64,000 nt of DNA from Seiridium cupressi. Taxonomy: Eukaryota > Ascomycota > Sordariomycetes > Amphisphaeriales > Sporocadaceae. The DNA lies in the NCBI GenBank assembly GCA_036674765.1, contig JARVKI010000120.1, positions 58,292 to 122,291 on the forward strand, in the 5' to 3' direction. How positions within the stretch are numbered: position 1 is the first letter of the stretch; each line of letters starts with the position of its first letter. The notes under the pieces were generated by a model, which searched no databases, was not told where the DNA came from, and saw only the letters and a program-made list of their open reading frames with translations. The position numbers and the translations under genes are program-made. Positions 45,496 to 57,112 of this stretch are shown here, piece by piece.

Positions 45496-48400
45496 ATGTC
45501 GTCCGATACCACTCAGTCGCTGTCCAATGGCAGGACCACTGGCAGCATCAACAGTAGCACAAGCACTGGGACCAAGTCCGAGTCCGAAGAGCTCAGAATC
45601 CTGAACCAGCAGCTCAAGGGTGCTGTATACCTGTCTAAATTCCACGGAGATCCACTGCTAGGAGTAAGTCAGTCCTTTTTGAGGATCTTGTAAGACTGGC
45701 TGTCGCGCTGTGCGATGCACTACGGCAGATTGTACGGCCAGCTGTGCAGAGACATAATTAAGTTGCTCACCATGAAATCAGGACAAGATCAAGACCCAGA
45801 CCAGCTATTTTGAAGATTTTCTAAAGATCTTCTCCTTCCAAAATGCACCAGCCCTTAGTCAACTGGCTGGAAAGCTGCTCGCTGGCAAGGGTCCAGATGT
45901 GAGTGTTCCCATAACTAAGATCGCTCATCTGTCTAACCAAGCCTTAGATGCATTCCGGTGCTCAAATTGTTGCGTCCCTAGCCACCAACAGCAAGCTTCG
46001 AGCCATGGTCGTGGAAAATGGCGTGAAGACCAAGTATGAGCGCATGCTTCACCCTCCGTTGACATACCTCGGCGATGCTTTCAAGTACCGCCAAGCCGAT
46101 GGCAAGTTCAACAGTGCCCTACATCCCCATCTGGGCCAGGCTGGAGCTCCTTATGCCAAGACTGTGCCATCTCAAACCCATCCCCTTGGGGCTCTTCCAG
46201 ACCCAGGAGATATCTTTGACCGCTTGATGGCACGAGACGACAAAGGTCGTCTAAGTGCATCAGGTCTGTCTAGCATGCTCGTCTATCATGCGACGATCAT
46301 CATTCATGATATCTTCCGAACCAATGACAAGGATAAGAACATTTCTGATACGAGCTCTTATCTGGATCTTTCCCCACTGTATGGCTTTACCGATGCGATG
46401 CAGCGCAAGGTGCGTGACGACAAATACAAGCTGGGTCTCCTGAAACCCGATACATTCGCTGAAGACCGCCTATTGCGACAACCGCCTGGCGTTTGCATCA
46501 TTTTGGTCATGTACAATCGCTACCACAATTATGCAGCAACTCAGCTTCGTCGCATCAACGAGAACAACAGATTCGCTGTTCCGGACAAGTACGCCCTGCC
46601 TAAGGTGGCGGCAGCAGCAAAGCTATTCGTAAGAAGATTATCTGCGGAGCAATATAAACAATCCTTGGATCTGCTCAGCCTTGGCGGGGACGATCTACTC
46701 AGTACTACGACTGATCAAGAGTATGAGCAGTTCAAGACTTTACTTGACACATATAGCAAAAAGTGGAAGTCATACGAAGCCAGTGGGCCTATCCAGGAGT
46801 CCACGACCAAAGACTCCAATAGCCAGAAGGAACACGATGATTACATCTCGTTTCAAAAACTGGAGAAGAGATTGAAAACTCTCGCAACGAATGCGAAAGC
46901 TGGTTCGTTGATCTTAGAGGCTCTCGCTCTCAAGAAGGATATCACCGAAGATGACAAGAAGAAAATCATCGAGGACTCGAAGGCCGTTGCCTCTAAGTCT
47001 GTCTCGGACTTTGAGAATGCGCATGTGGACGCATGGAATAAGCTAGACGATGATCTCTTCAACACTGCTCGATTGTGAGTACCCCTACAACTACTGACAC
47101 TCGTCTCTTCCTATAGCTAACATATATACAGGATCACTTGTGGAATGTACATCCAGGTATCGATTCATGATTACCTTCGTGCATTGATGGGCTTCCATCA
47201 GTTTGACACGACATTCACCCTGGATCCACGAGTGGCAGAAGATCACAAGAATGTTTCCCGTGGCCTTGGTAACCAGGTGACAATCGAGTTCAATCTACTT
47301 TACCGCTTTCATTGCGCGATTTCTCTGCGAGATGAAGTATATACGGAGTCATTCCTCCAAGAGCTCAAGGCGCTCAGACAGTTTGACTGGAAGAGCCAAG
47401 ACCCGACCAAGCAGGGCCAGGAATGGAGCCCCAAGGATATCACTCTGGAGCAATTCGCCGCACTGACCAGGGGGCCTTCAGAGCCTAAGGAACCCTGGGA
47501 TCAGGAATTCGGACTTCTTTTGGATCCCAAGTATTCATTCAAGCGCAACAAGGATACCCAGCTCTTTGATGATCAGCAGATGATTGACGAGTTGCTACGA
47601 TCGATGGATGAGCCCATTTGTAAGTGCGAGCTACCATATTTTCAATAGAACGGAATAACACTAACTGTCGCCTCAGCCAACTTCGGTCCTAGAAATGTGC
47701 CGAAATGCCTCAAGCCAGTCGAGATTCTTGGCATCCTACAAGCGCGTAAATGGTTAGCACCTCCTAATTGACAATGATGACGACTCATCACTGACCTTGA
47801 CAACCACAGGGAGATTGGCACACTCAATGATTTCCGCGAGTTCTTCCAGATGAAACGCCATGAGACCTTCGAGTCCATCACGAAACATCCTGAAGTCCAG
47901 ACAGCACTCCGAGATCTCTACGAACACCCCGACAAAGTTGAGTTCTACCCCGGCATTTTCTGTGAGTCTGGAGCAGACCTCAATGCGGACCCTGGCCCGA
48001 GTGACCTCGACTCCGCTCTATGGGCTGCTATTTTCTCGGACGCAATCACTCTTGTTCGTTCAGATCGGTTTTACACAGTAGTAGGTGTACCCATCTCGTT
48101 CAAATGCGACTAAGCTAACTGACGAAGGACTGGAATACGAACTCCCTGACTTCCTGGGGCATGAAGGAAGTTACACCTGACAATGACAACCTGAAGAGCT
48201 CTGTCTTCCACCGTCTAATCCAGCGAGCTTTCCCCGAATGGTTCCCATACGACTCAGTTCGGTTTTTTCATCCATTCTACACCTCGGAACAGAATGCGAC
48301 CTACGCCAAGCAGCAAGGTTATGAAAAGACCTTCAAGATGGAGAAGACAGTCGTCAAGAATGATCGCGATCAGGACATCAAGATATGGGATAATCCCAGC

Positions 48401-50405
48401 AAGCCTATCAAGCCCATATATCTCAAGGATATCACGAAGATCAATGCTGTGCTGACAGACCAATCCGATAAGCTTGTGCACCCAGCTCGACTTCGCTTGA
48501 AGGACATGCCGCTCAGGGTTGCTGAGATCTTGAAACCAAGGAAGGATGGTTTCCAGGCCAAAGTACAGAGCCCCATCCAGACTGACGACTCAGCTCTGAC
48601 GAAATATTTCGTTGGTTTGATGCGCGACATCATCAAGCGAGAATTCATCGTCATGGATAAGAGCAATCCCGCCAAGCCCATCTACCAGATTGATATCACT
48701 CGAGAGTAAGTCCAGAAACAAGGATAACCTCCATCGAACTTGGTCACAGGGAGCTAATAGGACTGCAGTGTCGCCATTCCCGTCGTTACAAGATACGTGG
48801 CCGAGCTTCTAGGTTTTGCCGACAAGGTCCGGAGCGACACTAACACCAACGCCAAGTATTCCGAGAATGAGATTTACCAGCACATCACTAACTGTCAGAT
48901 GTACCTATCATATAACGTCGACGAGACCAAGTTGATCAAACGCCGAAAGGCATTCATTTCGTCTATGGACTTCTTGTATGAGCTGACGAAGAACGGCCAT
49001 ATCCGTGACGTGAGCCTGTGGGGCAGGTTCCTTGGTGCTCTGTGGCCGTTCGGGGCACGGCCAAGTGCCATGAAGAAGCTTGGTCTTGATATCGCAAGGG
49101 AAGTCCTCAATAGTGAAGGGGATGCCGGGCGATCTGCCGCCATCTTGCTACTCATCGGGCTAGATAGCGCTTACCAGGCCGTTGTCGCTGTAGGTGACCC
49201 ACATTGACACCACAGCGAGGAATTATGCTTTTGTCACTGACATATTTCACTAGTTCACTTCAGTTCTCAACCTTTTCATTAGAGAGTTATACAAAGAGGC
49301 GGAGAAGGATAATGAGGACAGGAAGGCATCAACTTGGCAACAGCTCCAAGCTCTGGCATTCGACGACAGTGAGAAGGCTCTATCAACCATCTCAGCAATC
49401 GTCTTAAAGGCACAAAAGTCCAGTGTCCGACTTCCTATCGTCAGGAAGGCCGTTCAGGACTGCAAGTTTCCAAATGATTCGAACCCACTGTTCGAGATCC
49501 GAAAGGGCCAGACAGTCATCTGTGACTTGGTAGGTTTTTCCGTTGTTGATATTGTCCAGGAGACATGCTTACTCATTAAAGTATGCCGCCGAGGCCAACA
49601 GCAAGTCGAAGTCGGATGATGAGACTGATTATCTGTCCTACCAATCGACTTTTACTGACAAGTTCGCCTCATATCACCCCAAGCACATCGCTGCTCTCAG
49701 TCTCACGGCCATGATCAAGACACTCGCGCAGATGAAGAATCTGCGTCGCAGTCACCATGACCAAGGCCACCTGAAGAAGATCAAGCTGGACGCCTCGTAT
49801 GAAGGGTACTCGAACTACATGGCTCCCATGCGAATGCAGAAGATTGGCCACGACGTAAACAAGGCGCTCGAGGAGGACCTGCCGAAGCAAAGGGAGGAGG
49901 CGCGCGAAGCTCTCGCCAAGGCTTCCAAGGACAACGACGATAAGGCCATGAAGGCTGCCAATGACTCTCTCGAGGCCGCCGATCAGAGGGAGAAGAGTCT
50001 TAAGGAACTCTTTAGCACCAAGATCCTCAGACCTGCCACGGACACCTACATGACCCCCGAGTGGGACGAGATGGTGCCCTTCCCAACCAGTACGCCCCCC
50101 TGTAGCTTCGCTTTCTGTCAAACTTCGCTAACGATAGATGTCTTCTAGCCTGGAAAGTCCGCTTCGACGGCTTCGGCCCCTCGGATTATGGCGGCGAGAA
50201 TCTCACGATGCTCCAGCGGGCTCCAGTGCCTGATGATCAACCACCATGGTACCAACCAAACGGTCCCAGCCACGTCGGCGGTTCGTTCGCTACCTGGAAT
50301 CATCTGGAGACGAAGGCCCTGCCTGACCTTGCCGCGAGCGCGGCGCAGCACAAGGATCACTTGGTCAGCACTGGGTGTGGTCTGCCCCACGTGGCTGCAG
50401 CTTAG
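45496..50405 (+). CDS. Psi-factor-type fatty-acid dioxygenase (Ppo / linoleate diol synthase-like), atypical
   Basis: Eleven exons fit phase exactly (45496-45663, 45782-45898, 45948-47074, 47132-47619, 47677-47752, 47810-48080, 48128-48705, 48769-49189, 49254-49529, 49582-50089, 50149-50405), giving 1428 aa. Ppo enzymes have an N-terminal cyclooxygenase-like heme dioxygenase that hydroperoxidises C18 fatty acids and a C-terminal P450-like isomerase; their oxylipins control sporulation. The dioxygenase half looks active: distal His near 215 (IIIHDIFRTN), SSYLDLSPLYGF, and catalytic Tyr528 with proximal His531 in LLYRFHCAIS. In the P450 half the heme-cysteine loop is replaced (FASYHPKHIAALSLTAM, about 1202-1217): the thiolate Cys is missing, as reported for PpoC. 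Length exceeds the usual 1,050-1,130 aa, with Lys/Glu-rich insertions at about 370-470 and 1260-1320. The C terminus after PFPTTWKVRFDGFG is longer than usual. Confidence 0.88.
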
Positions 50406-50916
50406 CTTCGTATGGTTCTCAGCCCCAAGCAGGCCGGGGGTGGCGTTCAACGGCTTCTTCGATGAGAATATCCCACAAATTGTGTATTGTATTTTTGTCG
50501 AGCTAGTTGACAATCGGCCCGTCAGATCATGGAGCAATACGCCTCTCAACGGGGATGGATTGTGCGCCAATTTCCCGAAGTGATTATTAGTAAATTCCCC
50601 GTCACACGACGAGATTAAGCCCTATAGTCTCGGCTCCGATAGAGAAACCATCCCCAGAGTCCAAAGCTATTCTGGCCTATACCCCATGCTGTGCTGCCAA
50701 GGCGGTCCCTGGTCACCCCCATCATTGGGCCACAGAATGGTGGTTCCCCGCAATCCTTCCGCTAGCAAGTGCAATTACATAGTCTGTCAAGGGTCAACTT
50801 CGCTTATGAGCGAGACAGGGTAGCTTTCACCGTGACAAGTTGTTTCCACGGGAAATTCAGTTTTGCTCGCCAATCTATGCGAATTTGCACCGAGCAACCG
50901 GGCGAACACTCAGATC
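50406..50916. other. Intergenic, promoter side of FAD oxidase gene
   Basis: No gene. An antisense open frame (50145-50570) is a shadow of the Ppo 3' exon. The interval holds the Ppo 3' UTR and the promoter of the oxidase. Confidence 0.5.
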
Positions 50917-52530
50917 ATGATGAGTCTCTTATACCAATTTCTGGCGATCGAAATCCTCCTACTAGGACTTGCTACAGCGGCTGGGGCACATAGCGATGTT
51001 CTCGTCTACTGCAACCTCATTGACGCTACACTTCCAGGTCGTATATCCTATCCCAACAGCACTATCTACGGTGCCTCCCTGGCTTCCTACTACTCAGGCC
51101 AGGAGAGCGACCTGAAACCCGGATGCATCTTCACGCCAACTACAACACTTGAGGTCTCTACCTTCGTCAAGCTGGTCACCTCGGATCAGGAATGTTCGAC
51201 GCCTCCTCAGCTCGCTATCCGCAGTGGCGGGCACATGATTTGGAGCGGTGCAGCCAATATCGAGGGTGGCATCACGGTCGATATGCGGAGCATGAAGTCA
51301 TTGGTGTTGAGCGACGACAAGAAAGTGGCGTCATTGGGGACTGGCGGTATATGGAGCGAGATCTATACGGAGCTAGTACCCCTCAACCTCACGGTGATGG
51401 GCGGTAGAGTTGCAGGTATAGGCGTTGGTGGGCTAGCCTTGAGAGGTGAGTGTTCATGTCGTGGACCTTGAACATCTAGCTGACTGTCACGTCGAAAGGC
51501 GGTATTAGCTACCTCTCCCGCCGCCACGGCTGGGTCTGCGATAACATTTACAACTACGAGATAGTTTTAGCCAGCGGCGAGATCGTCGACGCCAACGCGG
51601 GCAATCTCTCAGATCTCTGGCTCGCTCTCAAAGGTGGATCGAATAACTTCGGTATCGTCACGCGCATCGACGTGCCCACATGGCCCATCGGCCAGATGTG
51701 GGGAGGCAGCATCGCCTTCAACTACACGAACGCCACGCTCGGGGCAGAGGCGCAGGCTTTCAGCGAGTTCATGGATCCCGCGAATTTCGACGATGCCGCG
51801 GATATGGGCATGGCGCTGGTTTTCCAGAACCCGGGCGGCACGTATGCGCTTGGGAATTCGCTGTTCTACGTCGAGCCCGTGGAGAATCCACCGGTTTATC
51901 AGCGGTCTACTTCTATACCGGGACAGATTGGTGATAGTTTGGGGTTGGCCAACCTCAGCTCGTTCCCGATAGAAGCTGGCGGGACGTTGCCTGTGGATAC
52001 ACGACGGTCAGTAACTTCTATTCATCATGTCCCTTTTATCCTTCGTTCTAACTGGCCGAACCAGCGCAATTGATATTGTTTGCTCTTTCAAAAACGGTGA
52101 CGCGACTTTATACCAGGAGCTCTTCCAAGCATGGGAGGACGGAACGAATTCCCTAACCGACATCGGCGGACTTCAGCTCGTTTTGCTGATTCAACCACAT
52201 CCCGTGACTAACGGCACCAACTCACTCGGACTTTCTGCGGGAGAAAAAGATGTAGTTTTGTCAGTGATCACCGCGTCGTATGCCAACAGTGAGGACGATG
52301 AAACGGTTCAGAATGGCATGCAGGCTATTGTGGATAAGCACGTGGGAATTCTTCAAGGTCGTGGCCTTTACCTTCCATTTCAGTATTTGAATTATGCCGA
52401 CCGAACACAGGATTTAATTGAAAGCTATGGCGAGGAAGTGAAGACACGACTGCAAGAGACCAGCAGAAAATATGATCTAGATGGCGTGTTCCAGAAACAG
52501 GTAAAGAGTGGCTTTAAGTTGTTCAATTAG
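50917..52530 (+). CDS. Secreted FAD-linked oxidase, BBE/PCMH type
   Basis: Three exons (50917-51445, 51499-52006, 52065-52530) fit phase and give 500 aa. The start was chosen at the MMSLLYQFLAIEILLLGLAT signal peptide, cleaved near residue 24. Berberine-bridge-like oxidases dehydrogenate alcohols, sugars or alkaloid precursors with FAD and reduce O2 to H2O2; many work in secondary metabolism. The FAD-binding PCMH fold starts with PGCIFTPTTTLEVSTFVKLV, and RSGGHMIW carries the likely covalent-FAD histidine (His106). GVGGLALRGGISYLSRRHGW follows, with the usual second linkage cysteine position occupied by Ala/Leu, so attachment may be single. EIVDANAGNLSDLWLALKGG and NNFGIVTRID complete the FAD domain; a C-terminal BBE region ends near FQYLNYADRTQD. 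Many N-glycosylation sequons fit secretion. The H2O2 produced could feed the nearby peroxygenase, but compartments differ; this is speculation. Confidence 0.88.
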
Positions 52531-52840
52531 AATATTCTACGTATGATGTAGATACATCGGTAAATCTGGTTTAATTAACAGCTTCCGGCAGTGTCAGGGA
52601 ACCATATTGACCAAGACTGCTGTGGGTGCACAGGTGCAAAGTGATACTGAATGTGAATAAAATCTCCAAATGAGTAATACCATTCTTCCTACCATCATGT
52701 AGACCAGTATACAAGTACAAAAGGAGGAATTAAACCTCGAAAAATGAATTTGTAATATCGATGTAGAGAAAGGCCCCCCAGAGTCTCAAAGGGATGGATG
52801 AAGTACATCGAAGAAATTTGAATGAAAAAGAATGCAATCG
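52531..52840. other. Convergent 3' flanks
   Basis: Short AT-rich stretch between two converging genes, presumably both 3' UTRs. Nothing else seen. Confidence 0.5.
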
Positions 52841-54133
52841 TTATCTTCGTGACCAAATCTCTCGTAGCTGTCGCCACGCCGTCCACAACCCCAATACTAC
52901 ATTAGCAGTTGAGGAGTGGGGATCGCCACCATCGTTTCCGGAACTGGCCAGCAGCCCGTCGATCAACTCGTTCAAAATGAGGCGATGCAAGGCATCCAAG
53001 TTTCTTTCCTCGTCAGGCACATCGTATGCGCGCAGACCTCTCGTCTCAAGGAACTCAGCAATGATAGATGGTCCCTCATTCAGCCAGAACGTCCTAGCAA
53101 TGCAAACCATAGACTCAAGTTCACCAACGAGGTAGGGTGTCTGTGGTGGCAGAGACTTGGCTTGACCATCTTCCACAGGGAAGACAACGTGCCATATATC
53201 AAGCCACTGTGATGACTCTAGTGTGCCGGGTTTGGCCCGTCTGGCGAGCTGGTGCATTTGGTCTTCCGTTATTCCTTCTGGCACCGGTGGATCCTGTTTC
53301 TGACAAGTACGGGCCCTGATGTGGTCATCGCGATCTGAAGCCCGATCGAAAGTCTGGCCGCATGTTGGACAATACGGTGGACGTTGGTGCAAGTTCCACA
53401 GATGCCGCTTCAAATCCTCGATTGAGCGCAAGTCAGCTCGACTAAGGCATCTCATGTGTTCTGTGGGGTTTCGAACGTAGAACGGACAGGCAAGGACACG
53501 GCTCTCAGACCCGGGTAAGTCCACGAAGATGATGTCCTCCTCTTCTGGCATTGTCCTTTGCTCAACTTCGGCATGCTGCGAGAGAGAGTGTAGCTTAATA
53601 CGCTTGCGCGTCTGAGGAGACAAGGATCTTCTAGGCCTCTTAGTCGACGGCGAAGTTTTCAGGAGCTTATCGGTGAATCGATGGAGCGCTACTGTCGCAA
53701 GGTCTTCCCTGACTTCTGCGAATATCGGGCTCAAGACTTGGTTCTCAGGCGTGGCAGGAGAAGAGTCAAACAAATACGAGTCATATTCATCTTCGCTAGT
53801 TCCAGCAAGGACATCATCACCAGGGTTCGAAGTTGGAGAGACCCGATTAGTCTCTTGACTTGGACTCTTAGATGCAATTTGGTGGCCCAATGCTGTTCCT
53901 GGATCGGAGTCTTGCTTGTCGGATGGAGCTTGGAAATCGGTTGCTCGAGTCAATCTTTCCCCTAACACCGAAGAACTAGTGGTTGACCCGTCCTGGCCTG
54001 TGGTCTGAGAGGTTTCTTCAAAGTCGCCATGTCTGTTTCTGACCAACGAGCCACTTGAGGAGCCGAGCCGCTCCCAGGGGGAATGGATATTTTCGCTGTA
54101 AATAGAAGACTGTGTTTGCGTGCTTCGGCCCAT
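52841..54133 (-). CDS. Putative C2H2-like zinc-binding protein, paralogue A
   Basis: Single exon, 430 aa, ATG at 54131-54133. The first 180 residues are Ser/Thr/Asp-rich and disordered, with a basic stretch that may be a nuclear signal (STKRPRRSLSPQTRKRIKLH). The core is LACPFYVRNPTEHMRC, then LKRHLWNLHQRPPYCPTCG, then QTFDRASDRDDHIRARTCQ. The spacing of Cys and His resembles two atypical C2H2 fingers found in a large fungal family, often annotated as C2H2 or transcription-related. After it come GITEDQMHQLARRAKPGTLE and WLDIWHVVFPVED, a helical segment shared with the two paralogues in this window, and a helical C terminus. Nuclear DNA or protein binding is inferred; no target is known. The next paralogue is on the same strand 1.2 kb upstream. 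Confidence 0.78.
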   Translation of the reverse strand: MGRSTQTQSSIYSENIHSPWERLGSSSGSLVRNRHGDFEETSQTTGQDGSTTSSSVLGERLTRATDFQAPSDKQDSDPGTALGHQIASKSPSQETNRVSPTSNPGDDVLAGTSEDEYDSYLFDSSPATPENQVLSPIFAEVREDLATVALHRFTDKLLKTSPSTKRPRRSLSPQTRKRIKLHSLSQHAEVEQRTMPEEEDIIFVDLPGSESRVLACPFYVRNPTEHMRCLSRADLRSIEDLKRHLWNLHQRPPYCPTCGQTFDRASDRDDHIRARTCQKQDPPVPEGITEDQMHQLARRAKPGTLESSQWLDIWHVVFPVEDGQAKSLPPQTPYLVGELESMVCIARTFWLNEGPSIIAEFLETRGLRAYDVPDEERNLDALHRLILNELIDGLLASSGNDGGDPHSSTANVVLGLWTAWRQLREIWSRR

Positions 54134-55386
54134 TTAATCTTAACGTAAAGTGTTTGGTAGTCGCATTGCGGTATGCTCAGTTGATTGATAGCTGCGGGGC
54201 CATCTCATGTAAATTGCCACTGTTGCTGTTGTTGGTAATAATCAGGGAAGTTCGACTTATGCAGGTTCCATGTCTATAGGCTGAGAGTAAGTGCTAACCT
54301 GATTCGAATACCACGTGGCAAATTTGTGAACCTCGCAGAACGGGGAAAGCAGTATATAAATGTTGGGCCTCGCTTTAGATAATCGAGGGTAATCAAGGAT
54401 GGTTCGGTAATGTAGTATGTTGGTCGCCCTGTGCGTGTTGATCTGGCGCAGGCCTTTCAACCCGAGGCGCACAGTTGTGCGGATAAGCGTCAGCCTGCGT
54501 CAGCGTGTGCGCCACTGCTAGGACGCACATTGGTGCAGGGAGGCCCCGGTACTGAAGGCCACTCGCGCTCGCTAATCGTTTACCGAGCGCATCATGCCAA
54601 CACTGAGCGCCCAACCCCTAAATCTTGGGCATGCAAAGTGCCCGATGCCCGCCTTGTCTTGCGGCAGCCAACAAGTTCACCATTTTTACAGTACTTGTGC
54701 GGAGCGGCAGTATGTTTCTAGCCTACTACCTCGCTTTTGCCTGACATTTGTTCTGGTGAATTTGTGAACTCGTGTTAGGCACAACGTTTTCCACCAAACG
54801 TCCCACCGAATGCCACGTCTCATTCGTTCGGTACTTCTGTCCTCATGAGCTGCAGAGTTTTCTTCTCGGTGACTCAGAAGCGATGCGTGATCCAAGAATC
54901 GCCATCTACAGATGTGAATGTATATAATAACAGTAGTTTAGCTATCACATAAGTAGAAATGTCTGAATTATTTGTAGCCTTGATTCCCTTTCAAATTATA
55001 GCTCCAATGTGGGCCAATACCATGAATTACTTTCCAGAGTCCGTCCTCAAACGTAGCCGATTACTTAGCTCTGTACAATTTACATGAGTTTGCCTAAGAC
55101 ACAGTCAGTATTGGTTCGGCAGCACATTGGTGGCCAATACTCAATGGGGTGAGTGACTTACTGACCCTCATGCTCGACCTTCAGTTGAAGGAAGTGCTGC
55201 AGTATGGATGACTTTCATCCTGCACGGCACAGTCACCAATGGGCGCGCCTGGATCCATGCACAGTATTGCATTGAGTACCATGGGTACAGAGCGCCGTGC
55301 ATGCTCTATTAGGACAAGACACGGCGCCAAGATGGCGGAAGCGTGGCCCTTTCCTATTTAACCTTCTGCATCTGGATCTTCAGGAC
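54134..55386. other. Intergenic between C2H2-like paralogues A and B
   Basis: No supported gene; frames at 54431-54721 and 54686-54895 lack content. The interval holds the promoter of paralogue A and 3' flank of paralogue B. Confidence 0.5.
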
Positions 55387-57112
55387 TCAACCAGGTCTGT
55401 TGCTGTCTTCTTCATCAACGGTGGGAAGCCAGTACAGAGGTTCATCGGGCACATCTGGCGTTGGCCTGAGACAGAGACCTGGGTTGGCCGCATGAAAGTG
55501 AGGCAGAAGACGACTGCTCAAGTGGCCGGGAGCCAAGTTGAAAGCGATTCCGGGTATTTCCTGGTCGGTATCCAGTATGGCCACACCAGGGCTGGGGATA
55601 ATCTCGACAGGAAGGGACTGGCCGTTAGTCCAGATACCGGCCGCCGGGGTGGCGGCGGGTGTTTGACTGGCATTCTGAGGGCTAGGCAGTACCGCTCGGG
55701 TTGTATCACCCCTTCCGGTCTCCACTTGTAGGATGTCGTCATAACGATGGGTAAATTCGAGGAATCTGTCCATGAAAACATGGAAATTTCCAAGAGCCGT
55801 CTCCCTCAAATTCGGTGTCACGTCACCAAATATCTCATCCACGACTTGGGAGGCCAACCTCTGGCGGAAAAACTGAGTGGAAATATGGCGGACACGCATC
55901 GCCAAGATCGAGCCGTCGATATATGGCGAAGGTGGCTCCAAGTCGTGTGGGAAGATGATACGCCAGATGGCGAACCAGCGCTCACCACCGACAATATGTT
56001 GGTCTTGGGCCCGTTGACAGATTTCCCTCCATTGATCTGTCGTGACTCCCGGATGATGAAAGTCGACCCTTGTACATCTGTCCTCTCGAATATGTGACTC
56101 AAGTCTGTTGTTACTTCTATTATCAGTGAAGATAATCCCGCAAACGGGGCAATGTTTCTGCTGCATGTGTTTCCTAAATAAATGCTGCCTAACATCGCCG
56201 ATTCGGTTGAAGCCTTGGCAAGGGTGCTCGTGAACATTGCGCAGGAAGAAAGGGCAGGCAAACTGCCGCCTAGGCAAACGACCACTTGCTCGCGAGGCCG
56301 GTAGATCACGCTCTGATCTTTTTCTTCCGCGATCCGGCAGTTCGTCGTCGCCTTTCCTCTTAATGCCATGCACTGGAGTAGTGGCAGCGTGTGGACTACT
56401 ATAAGTGAAGCTATCGCCGCACTCATAGCCAGACTGGCCCCCACTCGGTATATCCTCCTGGTCATTCAGGGTAGCGCAAAACGTATCGACGATGGTCTGC
56501 GTGATCCAGAGGCCCGAATGGAGCCCGCCAAAGCTTGTATCGCTGGGAAAGTTGCGACAATAGAGTCGAAAGGCCTGAGACAGGATGCGCAAGAAGTTGC
56601 AGTCAGCATCCTGGGCCGTGGCGGGGCCACTAACTGAGTACAGTCTTGTGGGGGCCTCTCGAACCACAAGCTTGGCTTCCTGACGATCGAACGAGGCGCT
56701 GATCCTGCGACACTCGATCAAACTTGGCAAAAGACCAGAAATAACAACATGGTAGGACGGTCCGACCAGTAAAGCCAGGCTGACCTGTTGTCGCGCAGTC
56801 TCCTCGAGTCGCTTGGCGTTCTGGCGACAGTCCGCTATAGCTGGCGCTAATTGTGGTGCTTGGTGCTGGCCCTCGCTGGGGCCGATATGGAAGCAGACAA
56901 CCCGGGCCTTCTCCGTTATGGGGATCTCTTCCTTCTCCCCCTTCCGGATCCAAGCCCAAGCCCAAGTCTATTGTCAGAAGTTAATTAAGCCACTCAAAAC
57001 AGAACTATGGAGTACAAGACAATGAAACAATGGGAGTCAAGCATCAATTGACTGTACTTGCCTCGTCGTGCGGCTGCATTTCGGCGAGCTGGTTGCTTTC
57101 GCTTCCCGCCAT
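55387..57112 (-). CDS. Putative C2H2-like zinc-binding protein, paralogue B (GC-AG intron)
   Basis: The long frame (55387-56967) is open but has no ATG before its conserved part, so I add a 51-nt first exon (57062-57112, MAGSESNQLAEMQPHDE). The joining intron 56968-57061 would start with GC in a perfect GC-type donor context (GAG then GCAAGT) and end in ATAG; it is phase 0. Total 543 aa. The N-terminal third is helical (CRQNAKRLEETARQQVSLAL and QAFRLYCRNFPSD), absent from paralogues A and C in this form. The zinc-type core follows: FACPFFLRNVHEHPCQGFN, VRQHLFRKHMQQKHCPVCG, then IFTDNRSNNRLESHIREDRC. GVTTDQWREICQRAQ and RWFAIWRIIFPHD repeat the shared helical element. The C-terminal 150 residues are Pro/Ser-rich. 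Function unknown, presumed nuclear. Confidence 0.72.

Noticed and set aside
52007..52064. Alternative donor GTAACT at 52011 in the FAD oxidase
   Set aside because: It would bring an in-frame TGA at the start of exon 3. The GTCAGT donor at 52007 keeps the frame.
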